Assembly: GCA_037200845.1 (NCBI GenBank)
Contig: JBBCGQ010000001.1
Span: forward strand, 186,001-250,000
From: Bauldia sp.
GTDB taxonomy: Bacteria; Pseudomonadota; Alphaproteobacteria; Rhizobiales; Kaistiaceae
Direction of reading: 5' to 3'
Length of the DNA: 64,000 bases
Of this stretch, positions 1 through 8,351 are shown piece by piece. The translations under genes and the position numbers were made by a program. The notes under the pieces were generated by a model. The model was not told the origin of the DNA and did not search any database. It was given only the letters and a program-made list of their open reading frames with translations. Numbering within the stretch: the first letter of the stretch is position 1; the number at the start of each line of letters is the position of its first letter.

Positions 1-100
1 CGACGATTAGGATACGGCCGGCAAACCCGGCCTGTCGCATTCCGATCGCCGCCCAACTCCCAGCTTGTCCGGCACCGATGATGACGTGGAGCGGTTCCAT
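1..100 (-). CDS. Ferredoxin/rubredoxin-type NAD(P)H reductase, N-terminal part (cut by window edge)
   Basis: Only the first 33 codons lie in the window and the gene runs off the left edge. The minus-strand reading from the ATG at 100 begins MEPLHVIIGAGQAGSWAA. The strand-loop with the GAGQAG dinucleotide motif at residues 9-14 is typical of the FAD-binding Rossmann fold in ferredoxin reductases of oxygenase systems. It starts 51 bp after the tctA stop on the same strand. A Rieske ferredoxin is encoded 2.1 kb upstream, so the pair could pass electrons from NAD(P)H to an oxygenase encoded to the left of the window. The family is inferred from the N-terminal motif alone; another FAD-dependent oxidoreductase is possible. 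Confidence 0.72.
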   Translation of the reverse strand, partial: MEPLHVIIGAGQAGSWAAIGMRQAGFAGRILIV

Positions 101-151
101 GACTGGCGTTCTTGGGTGCGACTTCGGTGCGACTTCGTTTGCCAACTGCCG

Positions 152-1651
152 CTACGCAGCCTTTCCGACCTTCCGAGTGATGGCCGCGCGCAGAGCAAGC
201 GACACGCTCCACAGGACGATGAGTATGGCGATGACGAGGACAACACCGCTCACGGGCCTCTGGAACAAGACCCAGTAGTCCCCTTCAGAGATGAGCAGGG
301 CACGCCGCAGGTAGACCTCCATCAACGGCCCGAGGATGAAGCCAAGCAAAAGCGGAGCGGGTTCAAGACCAACAAGCCGCATGAAATATCCGGCGCCGCC
401 GAACACGCAGATGAGCCCGACGTCGAACACACTGGAATTGATGCTGTATGTGCCGATACATACCGCGGTCACGATGACCGGATAGAGCAGGTGGGTCGGC
501 ACCGACAGAAGCTTGACCCAGATTCCGACCAACGGAACGTTGAGCAGGATCAGCATCACATTGCCGATCCAGAAGCTCGCAATGAGCCCCCAGAATATCT
601 CGGGATTATTGGTGAGCAGAAGTGGCCCGGGCGTTATGCCGTGGAGCATCATCGCGCCAAGCATGACGGCCATGGTGGCGGTGCCCGGCACTCCGAGCGT
701 GAGCATTGGGATGAATGCCGTCTGCGCCGCGGCGTTGTTGGCCGCCTCGGGTGACACCACGCCCTCTATGGCTCCGTGGCCAAAGCGCTCGGGCGTTTTT
801 GATATCCGCTTTTCGACAAGATAGCTGAAGAACGAGGCGAGGGTCGGGCCTGTGCCCGGTAATGCTCCGAAGAAGCTTCCTATGCCGGAGCCGCGAAGGA
901 CCGGATTCACGGAGCGCCGCACGTCATCGGCCGTCGGGATCATCGACCGGAGTGTAACCTTCGCCTTGATGATGTCGGGCGGCGCCTCGGTGAACGTCGA
1001 TATGATCTCGGTTATGCCGAAAAGTGCCATCGCCAGCACTGCAATGCTGATGCCGTCGTAGAGCGCATAGATGTCGAGGTCGAACCTTGGAACACCGCTG
1101 TTCACGTCGATGCCGATCAGCCCCAGAAGAATGCCGACGAGGACCATCGCTATGCCCTTGGCCGGACCGCTCTTGCCGATGCTCGCCGCGGCCAAAAGGC
1201 CCAGCACCATGACGGAGAAATATTCCGTCGGGCCGAAAGCAATCGCGAGATTTGCAATGACCGGCGACAGGATCATCAGCAGGATGATTCCGACGATGCC
1301 GCCGATGAACGAGCCGACACCTGTCATCAGAAGGGCTACGCCCGCGCGGCCTTGCCGCGCCATGGGATAGCCGTCAAGGGCGGTAACGGCACTGGCAGCG
1401 CCGCCGGGAACGTTGAGCAGAATCGACGTGATCGAGCCGCCGTATTCGGACCCGTAGTAGACGCCCGCGAGCATGATCATCGCGGTCACGGGATCCATGT
1501 AAAATGTAAAGGGAAGAAGAAGTGCGATGGTCGCCAGTGGGCCGATGCCGGGAAGAACGCCCACAAACGTTCCAAGGAAGACGCCGACAAAACAGTACGC
1601 GAGATTGTGAAGCGACAGAGCTATCGGAAATCCGATCGTGAACAGATCCAT
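152..1651 (-). CDS. tctA: Tripartite tricarboxylate transporter, large membrane subunit TctA
   Basis: This is the main permease of a TTT secondary importer in the inner membrane. It moves organic acids delivered by a periplasmic Bug-type receptor. The 499-residue length is standard. The protein is hydrophobic throughout and shows the family's glycine/proline motif PGIGPLA at residues 34-40 and a related LPGTGPTLASF motif near residue 265, reflecting the internal repeat. Its ATG lies 2 bp after the tctB stop, so the two are translationally coupled. The receptor gene lies upstream in the same operon. Substrate is not readable from sequence; the neighbouring amidohydrolases and Rieske protein suggest an aromatic or other carboxylic acid. 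Confidence 0.95.
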   Translation of the reverse strand: MDLFTIGFPIALSLHNLAYCFVGVFLGTFVGVLPGIGPLATIALLLPFTFYMDPVTAMIMLAGVYYGSEYGGSITSILLNVPGGAASAVTALDGYPMARQGRAGVALLMTGVGSFIGGIVGIILLMILSPVIANLAIAFGPTEYFSVMVLGLLAAASIGKSGPAKGIAMVLVGILLGLIGIDVNSGVPRFDLDIYALYDGISIAVLAMALFGITEIISTFTEAPPDIIKAKVTLRSMIPTADDVRRSVNPVLRGSGIGSFFGALPGTGPTLASFFSYLVEKRISKTPERFGHGAIEGVVSPEAANNAAAQTAFIPMLTLGVPGTATMAVMLGAMMLHGITPGPLLLTNNPEIFWGLIASFWIGNVMLILLNVPLVGIWVKLLSVPTHLLYPVIVTAVCIGTYSINSSVFDVGLICVFGGAGYFMRLVGLEPAPLLLGFILGPLMEVYLRRALLISEGDYWVLFQRPVSGVVLVIAILIVLWSVSLALRAAITRKVGKAA

Positions 1652-1653
1652 GG

Positions 1654-2100
1654 CTATAAGGCTCCTCCAAAGGCGGGAATTTGGAGCTCAAGGCCAACGA
1701 CGAATAGTAGCCAGAACGCCAGAGTAGTCAGGCTCGCCAGGACGACTGTTTGCACGGGCCGGATTGTCTTGCCGCCGAGCGCGCACAGACAAACGCATAG
1801 GAAGACCGCCGGCACGAAACCGAGGTAGCTGATACCGGCTGCGAAGGCGGCCACACCGGCGAGGACTGCCGCGATCGCGCGCCACTCGACCTTCGGCAAT
1901 GGGCCGCCCGCGCGGTTGAACGCCGGCACTATGATGATGACCCCTACGAGAATGGCGAGCGCGCTGACCAGCAGAGGAAACAGGCCCGGCCCTATGCGCG
2001 AACTCGTGCCGAAACCGTAGCGGAACGAGTTCAAGAAGAAGAACAGGCCGAAGAGGCTTATCGCCAGCCCGGCACCAATGTCCTTTATGTCCGGTTTCAT
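1654..2100 (-). CDS. tctB: Tripartite tricarboxylate transporter, small membrane subunit TctB
   Basis: This 148-residue protein has about four predicted membrane segments, beginning IKDIGAGLAISLFGLFFF near the N-terminus and followed by the SSRIGPGLFPLL segment, which is the recognisable TctB signature region. It is the small partner of TctA in TTT importers. A GGAGGGGA Shine-Dalgarno sequence sits just before the ATG. The gene lies immediately upstream of tctA with a 2 bp gap and about 130 bp after the Rieske gene. Confidence 0.92.
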   Translation of the reverse strand: MKPDIKDIGAGLAISLFGLFFFLNSFRYGFGTSSRIGPGLFPLLVSALAILVGVIIIVPAFNRAGGPLPKVEWRAIAAVLAGVAAFAAGISYLGFVPAVFLCVCLCALGGKTIRPVQTVVLASLTTLAFWLLFVVGLELQIPAFGGAL

Positions 2101-2229
2101 GTTCCCCTCCCTATGTCCGGCTTCATGTCGCCCCGCCCCTCCCGACGTCAGATTGGCCGATTGAACGCTCCAACCGGAGACGGGTATCGATCGCTTCCCG
2201 TGGAGACAAAGCCTGCGGCGGACGCCGCT

Positions 2230-2643
2230 TTAGAGGCTGACGACCACATAGTCTTCTTCGACGACGACATCGATCTTCTCAGCGACATAGGGGCCTTTGG
2301 CTACCTGGGTGCCCGGTTCGATTTCGACTGGATAGTTCTTGGCCAGCACGCCTTTGGGGTCGAAATAGGATTGACCGGTCCGGATATCGAATTCCCAGCC
2401 ATGCCAGGGACACCGGAGGATCTCGCCTTGGCGCGAATATTTGTACGCGCTCGGCAAGGTCGCTTCGATCAATCCGATAAGGGCTCCCTCACACAGACTC
2501 CCACCTTGATGCGGGCAGCGGTTGAGCAAGCCGAAAAACTCGCCCTTGATGTTGAAGATGGCGACCGGGCGACCTTTGATCGTAACCAGCTTGCGCGACC
2601 CTGGCGGGATTTCCCGCACCGCCGCGACAACGTGCTTGCTCAA
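2230..2643 (-). CDS. Rieske [2Fe-2S] ferredoxin
   Basis: A 137-residue soluble Rieske protein. The cluster ligands are visible as C43-P-H45 (CPHQGG) and C78-PW-H81 (CPWHGWEF), the spacing expected of a complete [2Fe-2S] site. It has no membrane anchor or catalytic oxygenase domain, so it is a stand-alone electron carrier rather than a full oxygenase alpha subunit. The start has no strong ribosome site but sits 35 bp after a perfect hairpin that follows the receptor gene. With the ferredoxin-reductase start at the left edge it suggests an oxygenase electron chain. The oxygenase itself is not in the window. Confidence 0.93.
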   Translation of the reverse strand: MSKHVVAAVREIPPGSRKLVTIKGRPVAIFNIKGEFFGLLNRCPHQGGSLCEGALIGLIEATLPSAYKYSRQGEILRCPWHGWEFDIRTGQSYFDPKGVLAKNYPVEIEPGTQVAKGPYVAEKIDVVVEEDYVVVSL

Positions 2644-2677
2644 GGCTGCACCTGTTGCTGAATCTTGGCCGAAATTG

Positions 2678-2715
2678 GCAAATGCCTCGCGGGTGGTCTC
2701 CCGCGAGGCATTTGC
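2678..2715 (-). other. Perfect 16-bp intercistronic hairpin after the TTT receptor gene
   Basis: The arms at 2678-2693 and 2700-2715 are perfect reverse complements separated by a 6-base loop. The hairpin begins 5 bp after the receptor stop codon and ends 35 bp before the Rieske start, on the operon transcript. There is no clear U-tract, so it is more likely a 3'-end stabiliser or partial terminator than a full terminator. Similar hairpins follow the other solute-receptor genes in this window. Confidence 0.8.
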
Positions 2716-2720
2716 TGGGG

Positions 2721-3689
2721 CTATTGCCCGATGACGATATTCTGTTCTTTCACGATACGCGCCCAGGTCTCGACCTCGGTCTTGAGATACGCGGAGGTCT
2801 CGTCAGGCGTCATATAACGCGCCATCTTGCCGATGGCGGCCGCCTTCTCCTTGTACTCATCCGAAAGGGACGCCGTCTTGATCGCGTCGGCGACCTTGGC
2901 GAGTACATCCGGTGGTACGCCGGCCGGCGCGACCAGCCCGGACCAGGAGCCGACCGGAAGGGCCTTCATAGCGGGAAGAACTTCCCACAGCGTCGGGACG
3001 TCGGGGTAGTCCGGGAGGCGGGTCGGATTCGAGAAAGCGATCAGCTTCAGCTTGCCCGCCTTAACCTGCGGTTCCACATTCGTCCACGAGCTGACGGTAA
3101 AGTCGACGCGGCCGGAAAGGATGTCGGCGAGCGCTTCTGCGTCACCATTGTACGGAATGTGCTGCCACCTGACGCCGGCGACGCTCTGGATGAGTTCGCC
3201 CGTCATATGGCTCGACGAGCCAACGCCTGCCGAAGCGAATTTCAGCGTGCGCTTCTTCGATTCTGCAAAGAGCTCTTCCGGCGTGCTCGGCGCGAAACCC
3301 GGATAGGCGACGATCGCGTGCGGCGTGCTGTAGAAGATGGTCAGCCCTTGGAAGTCCTTGATCGTGTCATAGGGCAGTGACTTCTGGATCGTCGGATTCA
3401 CCGTGAAGGCGCCCGACACCTGGGCCCAGGTGTACCCGTCAGGCTTGGACCGGTGCAGCGCGCTCATACCGACAACGCCGCCACCGCCCGGCTTGTTGTC
3501 GATCAGCACCGGCTGCTTCACGATCTTCGACAGGACGTCCGCAAAGACCCGGACGCCTATGTCGGAGGGCCCGCCCGCCGCATAGGTCGAGATGATCGTG
3601 ATCGGCTTGGTCGGCCAATCCTCCGCCTGCGCATTTGCCCCGACGGTCAAGAGCGCCGCGGCTGTCAGTAATTTCAGCATGTTCAGCAT
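2721..3689 (-). CDS. Bug/TctC-family periplasmic solute-binding protein
   Basis: A 322-residue receptor for the TTT importer. It has an N-terminal signal peptide (lysine then a hydrophobic run, likely cut after AQA near residue 22). The mature part starts with DWPTKPITII and the family motif YAAGGPSDIGVR. It contains IDNKPGGGGVVGM and PYNGDAEALADILSGRVDF, typical Bug segments that build the carboxylate-binding pocket. A clear GGAGG ribosome site precedes the ATG. TctB and TctA are downstream in the same operon, interrupted by the Rieske gene. Bug receptors bind small carboxylates, aromatic acids or amides; the ligand here is unknown. Confidence 0.94.
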   Translation of the reverse strand: MLNMLKLLTAAALLTVGANAQAEDWPTKPITIISTYAAGGPSDIGVRVFADVLSKIVKQPVLIDNKPGGGGVVGMSALHRSKPDGYTWAQVSGAFTVNPTIQKSLPYDTIKDFQGLTIFYSTPHAIVAYPGFAPSTPEELFAESKKRTLKFASAGVGSSSHMTGELIQSVAGVRWQHIPYNGDAEALADILSGRVDFTVSSWTNVEPQVKAGKLKLIAFSNPTRLPDYPDVPTLWEVLPAMKALPVGSWSGLVAPAGVPPDVLAKVADAIKTASLSDEYKEKAAAIGKMARYMTPDETSAYLKTEVETWARIVKEQNIVIGQ

Positions 3690-3795
3690 GGTTCTTTTCC
3701 TCCGTTGACTATTTCGCGTTTTTTCTTGTGGCGAATGACGGTTCTAAAGACTCGGCAACTGTCAGAGTCCGTCCGGCAGCCTTGGCGCCGCACGC

Positions 3796-4920
3796 TTACG
3801 CTTTGACCGAGAGCTCCTTGCCCGGAGCGGTGCCGAAGACAAAGTGGGCGTTGCCGCGCAGGTACATTTCTCGTTGCTGGGCCGTGAGTCTGGCGACGGG
3901 CAGAGCAAGAAGCGGATCGTCGTAGTCCCAATGCGGATAGTCGGACGAGAAGCAAAAGCGATCCCATCCGGCCCAGCCGATGGCCTCAAGAAGCTGTTCG
4001 CGCTTTTCCGGCTCTTCGATCGGCTGGGTCGTGAGCCAGACGCTCTCGCGGATATATTCCGACGGGAGCCGATGGAGGTGCGGCGTCTCGCTTTTCAGCT
4101 TCTTGTACTGGGCGTCAAGGCGCCACATCAGAGACGGTAGCCACGCCACACCCGCCTCGATTATGACGACCTTGAGCTTCGGGAAACGCTCGAAAACGCC
4201 CTCCATCACTAAGCTCATGACGACCGCCTGACATGACGGCGAGTGACCAAACATTTCTTCGAAATAGAACGACGGCCAGCCGGAGCTCGTTACCGGATAG
4301 CCGCTGTCGCCGAAGGCGTGAACGCCGATCGGCAGGCCTGCCGCCTCCGCCGCCTCGTAGATCGGCCAATAGCGCTGGTTGCCGAGCGGATCGCCGGTGC
4401 GGCTCCACATCAGCACCTGGACGAAATCCCGGTTCTTAGCGCGGAGTTCGATCTCCTTCGTCGTTGCCGGTGCGTTGTTGTAGGGCACGACGATCGACGC
4501 TTTGAGCCGCGAGTCTTTTGAAACGTACTCGGCGATCTGCCAGTCGTTGACTGCGTGACAGTAGGCCTCGCTGAGGCCAGGGTGGCGCATGTCGGATCCG
4601 CTGCCGCTCGGATTGAGCAGGCCCATCTCCACATTGTTGGCGTCGAGATGTTGCTTCTGCAGGAGTGCGAGCCCGTCGCCCGTCTTCTTAGGCTGGAAGT
4701 CGCGACGCCACGCGTGCGGCTGCGACTTGGGATACATCGAACCGAACTGAACACCACGGCGCCGCGGCGCGCCGTAGATCTCCATCAGCTTCTGCCATCT
4801 CTCGTCGAGGAAGGGATAGAGCTCCTTGCGGCTGCTCATCGCCGGATGGATGTCGCAGTCTGCGATCGCAAGGCGGGACGCCGCCCGCGGTTCGTTCCGA
4901 ATCTCCGCCGTGACGTTCAT
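3796..4920 (-). CDS. Amidohydrolase-2 (ACMSD-like) family metal hydrolase/decarboxylase, copy 1
   Basis: A 374-residue TIM-barrel metalloenzyme. The N-terminal metal motif is D21-C-D-I-H25, a barrel histidine is seen in GVHAFGDSG, and the metal aspartate in FSSDYPHWD near the C-terminus. In this family such enzymes hydrolyse or decarboxylate aromatic and cyclic carboxylates (ACMSD, resorcylate decarboxylase, 5-carboxyvanillate decarboxylase types). The ATG overlaps the stop of the next amidohydrolase by 4 bp (ATGA), so the two are translationally coupled. They are clearly paralogous, sharing the DCDIHP and DYPHW motifs, and may act as a heteromer or on successive intermediates. The exact reaction is not known. 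Confidence 0.9.
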   Translation of the reverse strand: MNVTAEIRNEPRAASRLAIADCDIHPAMSSRKELYPFLDERWQKLMEIYGAPRRRGVQFGSMYPKSQPHAWRRDFQPKKTGDGLALLQKQHLDANNVEMGLLNPSGSGSDMRHPGLSEAYCHAVNDWQIAEYVSKDSRLKASIVVPYNNAPATTKEIELRAKNRDFVQVLMWSRTGDPLGNQRYWPIYEAAEAAGLPIGVHAFGDSGYPVTSSGWPSFYFEEMFGHSPSCQAVVMSLVMEGVFERFPKLKVVIIEAGVAWLPSLMWRLDAQYKKLKSETPHLHRLPSEYIRESVWLTTQPIEEPEKREQLLEAIGWAGWDRFCFSSDYPHWDYDDPLLALPVARLTAQQREMYLRGNAHFVFGTAPGKELSVKA

Positions 4921-5990
4921 TGCGGTATCTCCCGTAGTCTCGGATAAGTCGCGAGCGGGTTATCGAACTGGATCTTCCGCGCGAGCTCTGCAGACATTCC
5001 CTTGGGCAGCACCTCGTTGCCGTCGAATTGCCAATGGGGATAATCGGTCGAATAGAGCAGCATCTCGTCGCTGCCCATGTGCGTAAAGAACCGCTCGAGC
5101 TGCGCGCTCGTCGGGGGCGCGTCCACAGGCTGCAATGTGAACCGAACGTGGTCGCGCACGGTGTCGCTCGGAGAGCGAGTTACCCAAGGAATCTCCTTGC
5201 GGAGACCTTTCCAATATTTGTCCATGCGCCACAGGCACGCCGGCAGCCAGGTGAACCCCGACTCCATGAAGACAAATTTCAGGTTGGCGAACTTGGCGAA
5301 CACGCCCTCGGCCAGAAGGCTGGCGAGCGCATACTGAAAGCCCTGCGCTTGGGCGATGTAATCCTCGCTATGATAGCTCGGCCATCCCAGCGAGGTCGTC
5401 GGCTGCCGAAACATGCTGCCCGCATGAATTCCCACCGGGAGTCCAAGCCGATCGGCCGCCTCGTAGATCGGCCAGTAGAACGGCTTGCCCAAGGGCATCT
5501 CGGCCGAAACCGGCATCAGCACCTGAACGAATCGGCGATCGCCCGCAAGCCGTTCCATCTCTTCGACGGCGCGGTCCGGCGCCTGCAGCGGCAGGACGAT
5601 CGACGAGCGCAGTCGCGGCTCCCTGTCGAGCCACTCGCGCGCGGTCCAGTCATTCACCGCATGCGCAAACGCAACGGCCATGTCGCGACTGAAGAGAAGA
5701 TGCACGCCGTAGACGCTGTTGCAGATCGCGATGCTTGACCCGAACGCATCCATACCCTGCTCGCGGAGCTGTTCGAGGTTGGTGCCGGCCTTGCGGGCTC
5801 CATCCCTGGGGCGCCAGTCGGCCCGTGCCGTAATCGGCGAGTTCACCGGGTAAAGGACGCTTTCCATGTCCTCGAACCCCTGCTCCACCGCAGCGTCAGC
5901 CCAGTGGCCCGGGAAGTAGGGAAGCAGCGCCTTGATGCCAGGCACAGAGGGGTGGATGTCGCAATCGATGGGGCCATTGGCTATCGACAT
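4917..5990 (-). CDS. Amidohydrolase-2 family metal hydrolase/decarboxylase, copy 2
   Basis: The ORF is open to 6056, but the ATG at 5990 is chosen because GGGAGGGGAGGGA lies just before it and because the family N-terminus (PIDCDIHPSVPG) follows directly. This gives 357 residues. Metal motifs are DCDIHP near residue 10, VGIHAGSM in the middle and YSTDYPHWQFDG near the C-terminus. It is the first gene of the leftward operon and overlaps copy 1 by 4 bp. Function is inferred as aromatic/carboxylate breakdown, fitting the importer downstream. A candidate promoter and inverted repeat lie 80-120 bp upstream. Confidence 0.9.
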   Translation of the reverse strand: MSIANGPIDCDIHPSVPGIKALLPYFPGHWADAAVEQGFEDMESVLYPVNSPITARADWRPRDGARKAGTNLEQLREQGMDAFGSSIAICNSVYGVHLLFSRDMAVAFAHAVNDWTAREWLDREPRLRSSIVLPLQAPDRAVEEMERLAGDRRFVQVLMPVSAEMPLGKPFYWPIYEAADRLGLPVGIHAGSMFRQPTTSLGWPSYHSEDYIAQAQGFQYALASLLAEGVFAKFANLKFVFMESGFTWLPACLWRMDKYWKGLRKEIPWVTRSPSDTVRDHVRFTLQPVDAPPTSAQLERFFTHMGSDEMLLYSTDYPHWQFDGNEVLPKGMSAELARKIQFDNPLATYPRLREIPQ

Positions 5991-6069
5991 CTTGAGTCCC
6001 TCCCCTCCCAGGAAGTCCCTTGCCGACCGTACTCGCAGTCGCACTGACATCGGCACATCGGTTCATCAG

Positions 6070-6096
6070 ATTATCATACGGTCTTACGATGGTCAA
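6070..6096 (-). promoter_or_regulatory. Candidate promoter of the amidohydrolase-TTT operon
   Basis: On the minus strand TTGACC (6096-6091) and GATAAT (6075-6070) form a sigma70-like pair with a 15 bp spacer, slightly short. A start site near 6062 would give a leader of about 70 bases before the amidohydrolase ATG at 5990. The assignment rests on sequence only. Confidence 0.4.
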
Positions 6097-6111
6097 TCAA
6101 TTGGGACCGTA
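6077..6111. promoter_or_regulatory. Inverted repeat TACGGTC-N21-GACCGTA, candidate operator
   Basis: Perfect 7-bp arms at 6077-6083 and 6105-6111 in the divergent gap between the leftward operon and the rightward dehydrogenase gene. One arm sits inside the candidate promoter spacer and the other just upstream of its -35 element, which suits a repressor. No regulator gene is adjacent, so the binding protein is unknown. Confidence 0.4.
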
Positions 6112-6250
6112 CGAATGAGTCCAGCGCCCGACGTCTAGTCGGCCCAGGTCGGTGTACAATAAGATTGACCGTTTGTATGACACGTGGTCGGGTGCGCATG
6201 TGGCAGGATCCATGGGCCGACGGCCAACCTTCCCTTTCCGGGTTTTTTCA

Positions 6251-7144
6251 ATGACATCGCCTCAAACCACCGCCTTTCTAGGTCTGGGAATGATGGGCCT
6301 TCCCATGGCGTCACGCCTGGCGCGAAGGGGGTACGTCGTACGCGGCTACGATCCGGTCGCAGAGAGACGGGAAAAGCTCATCGAGGCAGGCGGACTTGCG
6401 TTCGATTCTCCGTCCGATGCCGTGGATGGATGCCAACGGCTGATCACGATGCTGCCCAACGGTCACGTGGTGCGGGAAACGCTGCTCGGCGGCGAGCCTT
6501 GCCTGGCGGGACTGTTGGCGAGGGACTGCATCGCCATCGACATGAGTTCCTCTTCTCCAACGGGCACACAGGAACTCGCCAAGAGGTTGGAGACCTATTC
6601 GGTCCGGCTTGTCGACGCACCCGTTTCAGGCGGCGTGGCTCGCGCTCAGAACGGGTCGCTTGCCATCATGGTGGGAGGTGAGGCCGAAGATGTCTCCGAG
6701 GTTCACCCCTTGCTGGCGGCCTTGGGAGAGTCGATCTTCGAGACTGGCTCCCTCGGTTCGGGCCATGCCATGAAGGCGCTCAACAACTACGTGTCGGCAG
6801 CCGGCTTGGCGGCGGCCTGCGAGGCGGTTCAGATCGGCCGTCGGTTCGGACTGGACCCGGAAATGATGATCGATGTGCTGAATGCCTCGACGGGGCGCAA
6901 CAACAGCACGCAGGCAAAAATGAAGCCGTTTGTCCTGAGTGAAACCTACGCGTCGGGCTTCGCCCTTGGATTGATGGCAAAGGATCTCAGAACGGCCGAC
7001 GATTTGGCTCGCAGCCTGGGCGTGCCGGCACCGCTGTCGAAGGCAAACGCGGCATTGTGGGAAGCTGCGGTCAAGCAGCTTGGAAACGCGGCAGACCATA
7101 CCGAAATTGCCCGATTTCTTTCCTCCGAAGACGCAAAGAGCTGA
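6251..7144 (+). CDS. NAD(P)-dependent beta-hydroxyacid dehydrogenase (3-hydroxyisobutyrate dehydrogenase family)
   Basis: The reading frame is open from 6152, but the family fold begins at the ATG at 6251, giving 297 residues, the usual length. The Rossmann motif FLGLGMMGLPMA is at the N-terminus. The substrate-binding motif DAPVSGGVARAQNG is in the middle, and the catalytic lysine is in GSGHAMKALNNY. Enzymes of this family oxidise 3-hydroxyisobutyrate, tartronate semialdehyde or related 2/3-hydroxy acids. It diverges from the amidohydrolase operon and could act on a product of that pathway. An earlier ATG at 6212 is a less likely start. No strong ribosome site is visible for either. Confidence 0.88.
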   Translation: MTSPQTTAFLGLGMMGLPMASRLARRGYVVRGYDPVAERREKLIEAGGLAFDSPSDAVDGCQRLITMLPNGHVVRETLLGGEPCLAGLLARDCIAIDMSSSSPTGTQELAKRLETYSVRLVDAPVSGGVARAQNGSLAIMVGGEAEDVSEVHPLLAALGESIFETGSLGSGHAMKALNNYVSAAGLAAACEAVQIGRRFGLDPEMMIDVLNASTGRNNSTQAKMKPFVLSETYASGFALGLMAKDLRTADDLARSLGVPAPLSKANAALWEAAVKQLGNAADHTEIARFLSSEDAKS

Positions 7145-7162
7145 AGACCTCGCCCCGGGGCT

Positions 7163-7186
7163 CACCCGGTCAACGTCCGCCGGGTG
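7163..7186 (+). terminator. Weak hairpin after the dehydrogenase gene
   Basis: CACCCGG (7163-7169) pairs with CCGGGTG (7180-7186) around a 10-base loop, 18 bp after the stop codon. No U-tract follows, so a terminator role is only possible. Confidence 0.3.
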
Positions 7187-7263
7187 CGGCGACCGTTACG
7201 GGAATGGAGCCCTTGCCCTTCGCCGGATCTTCGATCCTCTAGTCTGCATCGCGAAGCCGTCGC

Positions 7264-8053
7264 CTTTCTGACACAAGGCGTGGCAAATGCCGCCGCACGC
7301 ACGGCGGAGGGCTATCGCGCCGCCATCTTCGTGGCAGAAGCCCCGACCCCGCCCGTCCCCCGAGAAGCATTGGAGCGTCCGATGTCCGTCGAAGCTGTTG
7401 ATTCCGCTCCTTCGTCTGCGACCGAGACGGCGGCCGTCAGCCCGCAGAATCTCAATTATCTGAACTAGCGCTGGATGTTCATTATCGTGCTGCCGCGCTG
7501 GCGCTCGGCACGACTTTGCTCCGCAACGTGACGACAACGCGCTATGCGCCGCTCGACATACTCTCGGTCGTGCTCTCGGCGTTGGCATTTGGCGGCCTGG
7601 TCTACGGCCTCTCCAGCTCCGGCAGGCAGCGAAGCCGCGATTCCAGCTTGGATTCCGCTCGCGGTCGGCGTCGTGGCGATGGCCGCGTTCGTGGCGCGGC
7701 AGATCCAGTTGCAGGCCCACGATAAGGCGTTGCTCGATCTCCGCACCTTCGCCTCGCGCGATTTCACGATCTCCGTGACGATGTTCGTGATCATGATGAT
7801 GGCGATATTCGGCACGATCATCCTGCTGCCGATCTACATGCAGAACGTGCGCGGTCTCAGCACGCTGCAGACCGGCCTCCTGCTGATGCCGGGCGGTCTC
7901 CTGATGGGACTTCTCGGACCTTATGTCGGCCGCGTCTATGACTGCATCGGACCGCGGCCGCTGGTCGTGCCGGGCGCCATCGCGGTCAGCGCGGTGCTGT
8001 GGGCGATGATAATCATCAATGAGTTCGTGCGCTTCGTCTACGCCTGCATGTAA
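7264..8053 (+). pseudogene. Decayed DHA2-family MFS efflux pump gene, paralog of the intact gene at 21849-23336
   Basis: The old start ATG (7382) and about 110 bp before it match the upstream region and start of the intact pump at 21.85 kb. After 25 codons the copy has lost about 447 bp present in the intact gene, joined at a shared CTC. It then hits a TAG at 7466-7468 where the intact gene has TGG. A further 13-bp loss shifts the frame, and another indel lies near 7625. From 7640 the frame is open again and keeps MFS segments such as TFASRDFTISVTMF and IYMQNVRGLSTLQTG. The match ends near 8005, where unrelated sequence runs to a TAA at 8051. It cannot make a full pump. Confidence 0.9.
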
Positions 8054-8351
8054 ATGCGTGATGAGCCGTCGATCGATCCGACAGCACGGAACATCGACAC
8101 CGTAGGGGGCTGGTGCAGCGCGTAAACGGCGCGTCAACTCCACCTAGCCAAACGGTGCACATTCATGGTACAAAATGATGTGCATCAGGGCATCTAAGTT
8201 ATTGATCTGGCTTCACTAAGCGCCTCGGCTGCCATCGCCCCCTCGGCTCCACCATAGCCCCGCCGAAACGGCCGGCGTCCGAGTCGCCCTACAGGATCGT
8301 CGGCGGCAAGCCCCCGCACAGTTTGGGGAATCGATCGGAACGAGGCGGTGT
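8054..8351. other. Non-coding gap with one short inverted repeat
   Basis: No supportable gene. The only structure seen is TGCACAT (8156-8162) with ATGTGCA (8178-8184), a perfect 7-bp inverted repeat, between the pseudogene and the convergent hydratase gene. Its role is unclear because no gene starts nearby. Confidence 0.5.

Noticed and set aside
8156-8184. TGCACAT...ATGTGCA repeat as an operator
   Set aside because: It lies between two 3' ends with no gene start nearby, so a regulatory role cannot be argued.
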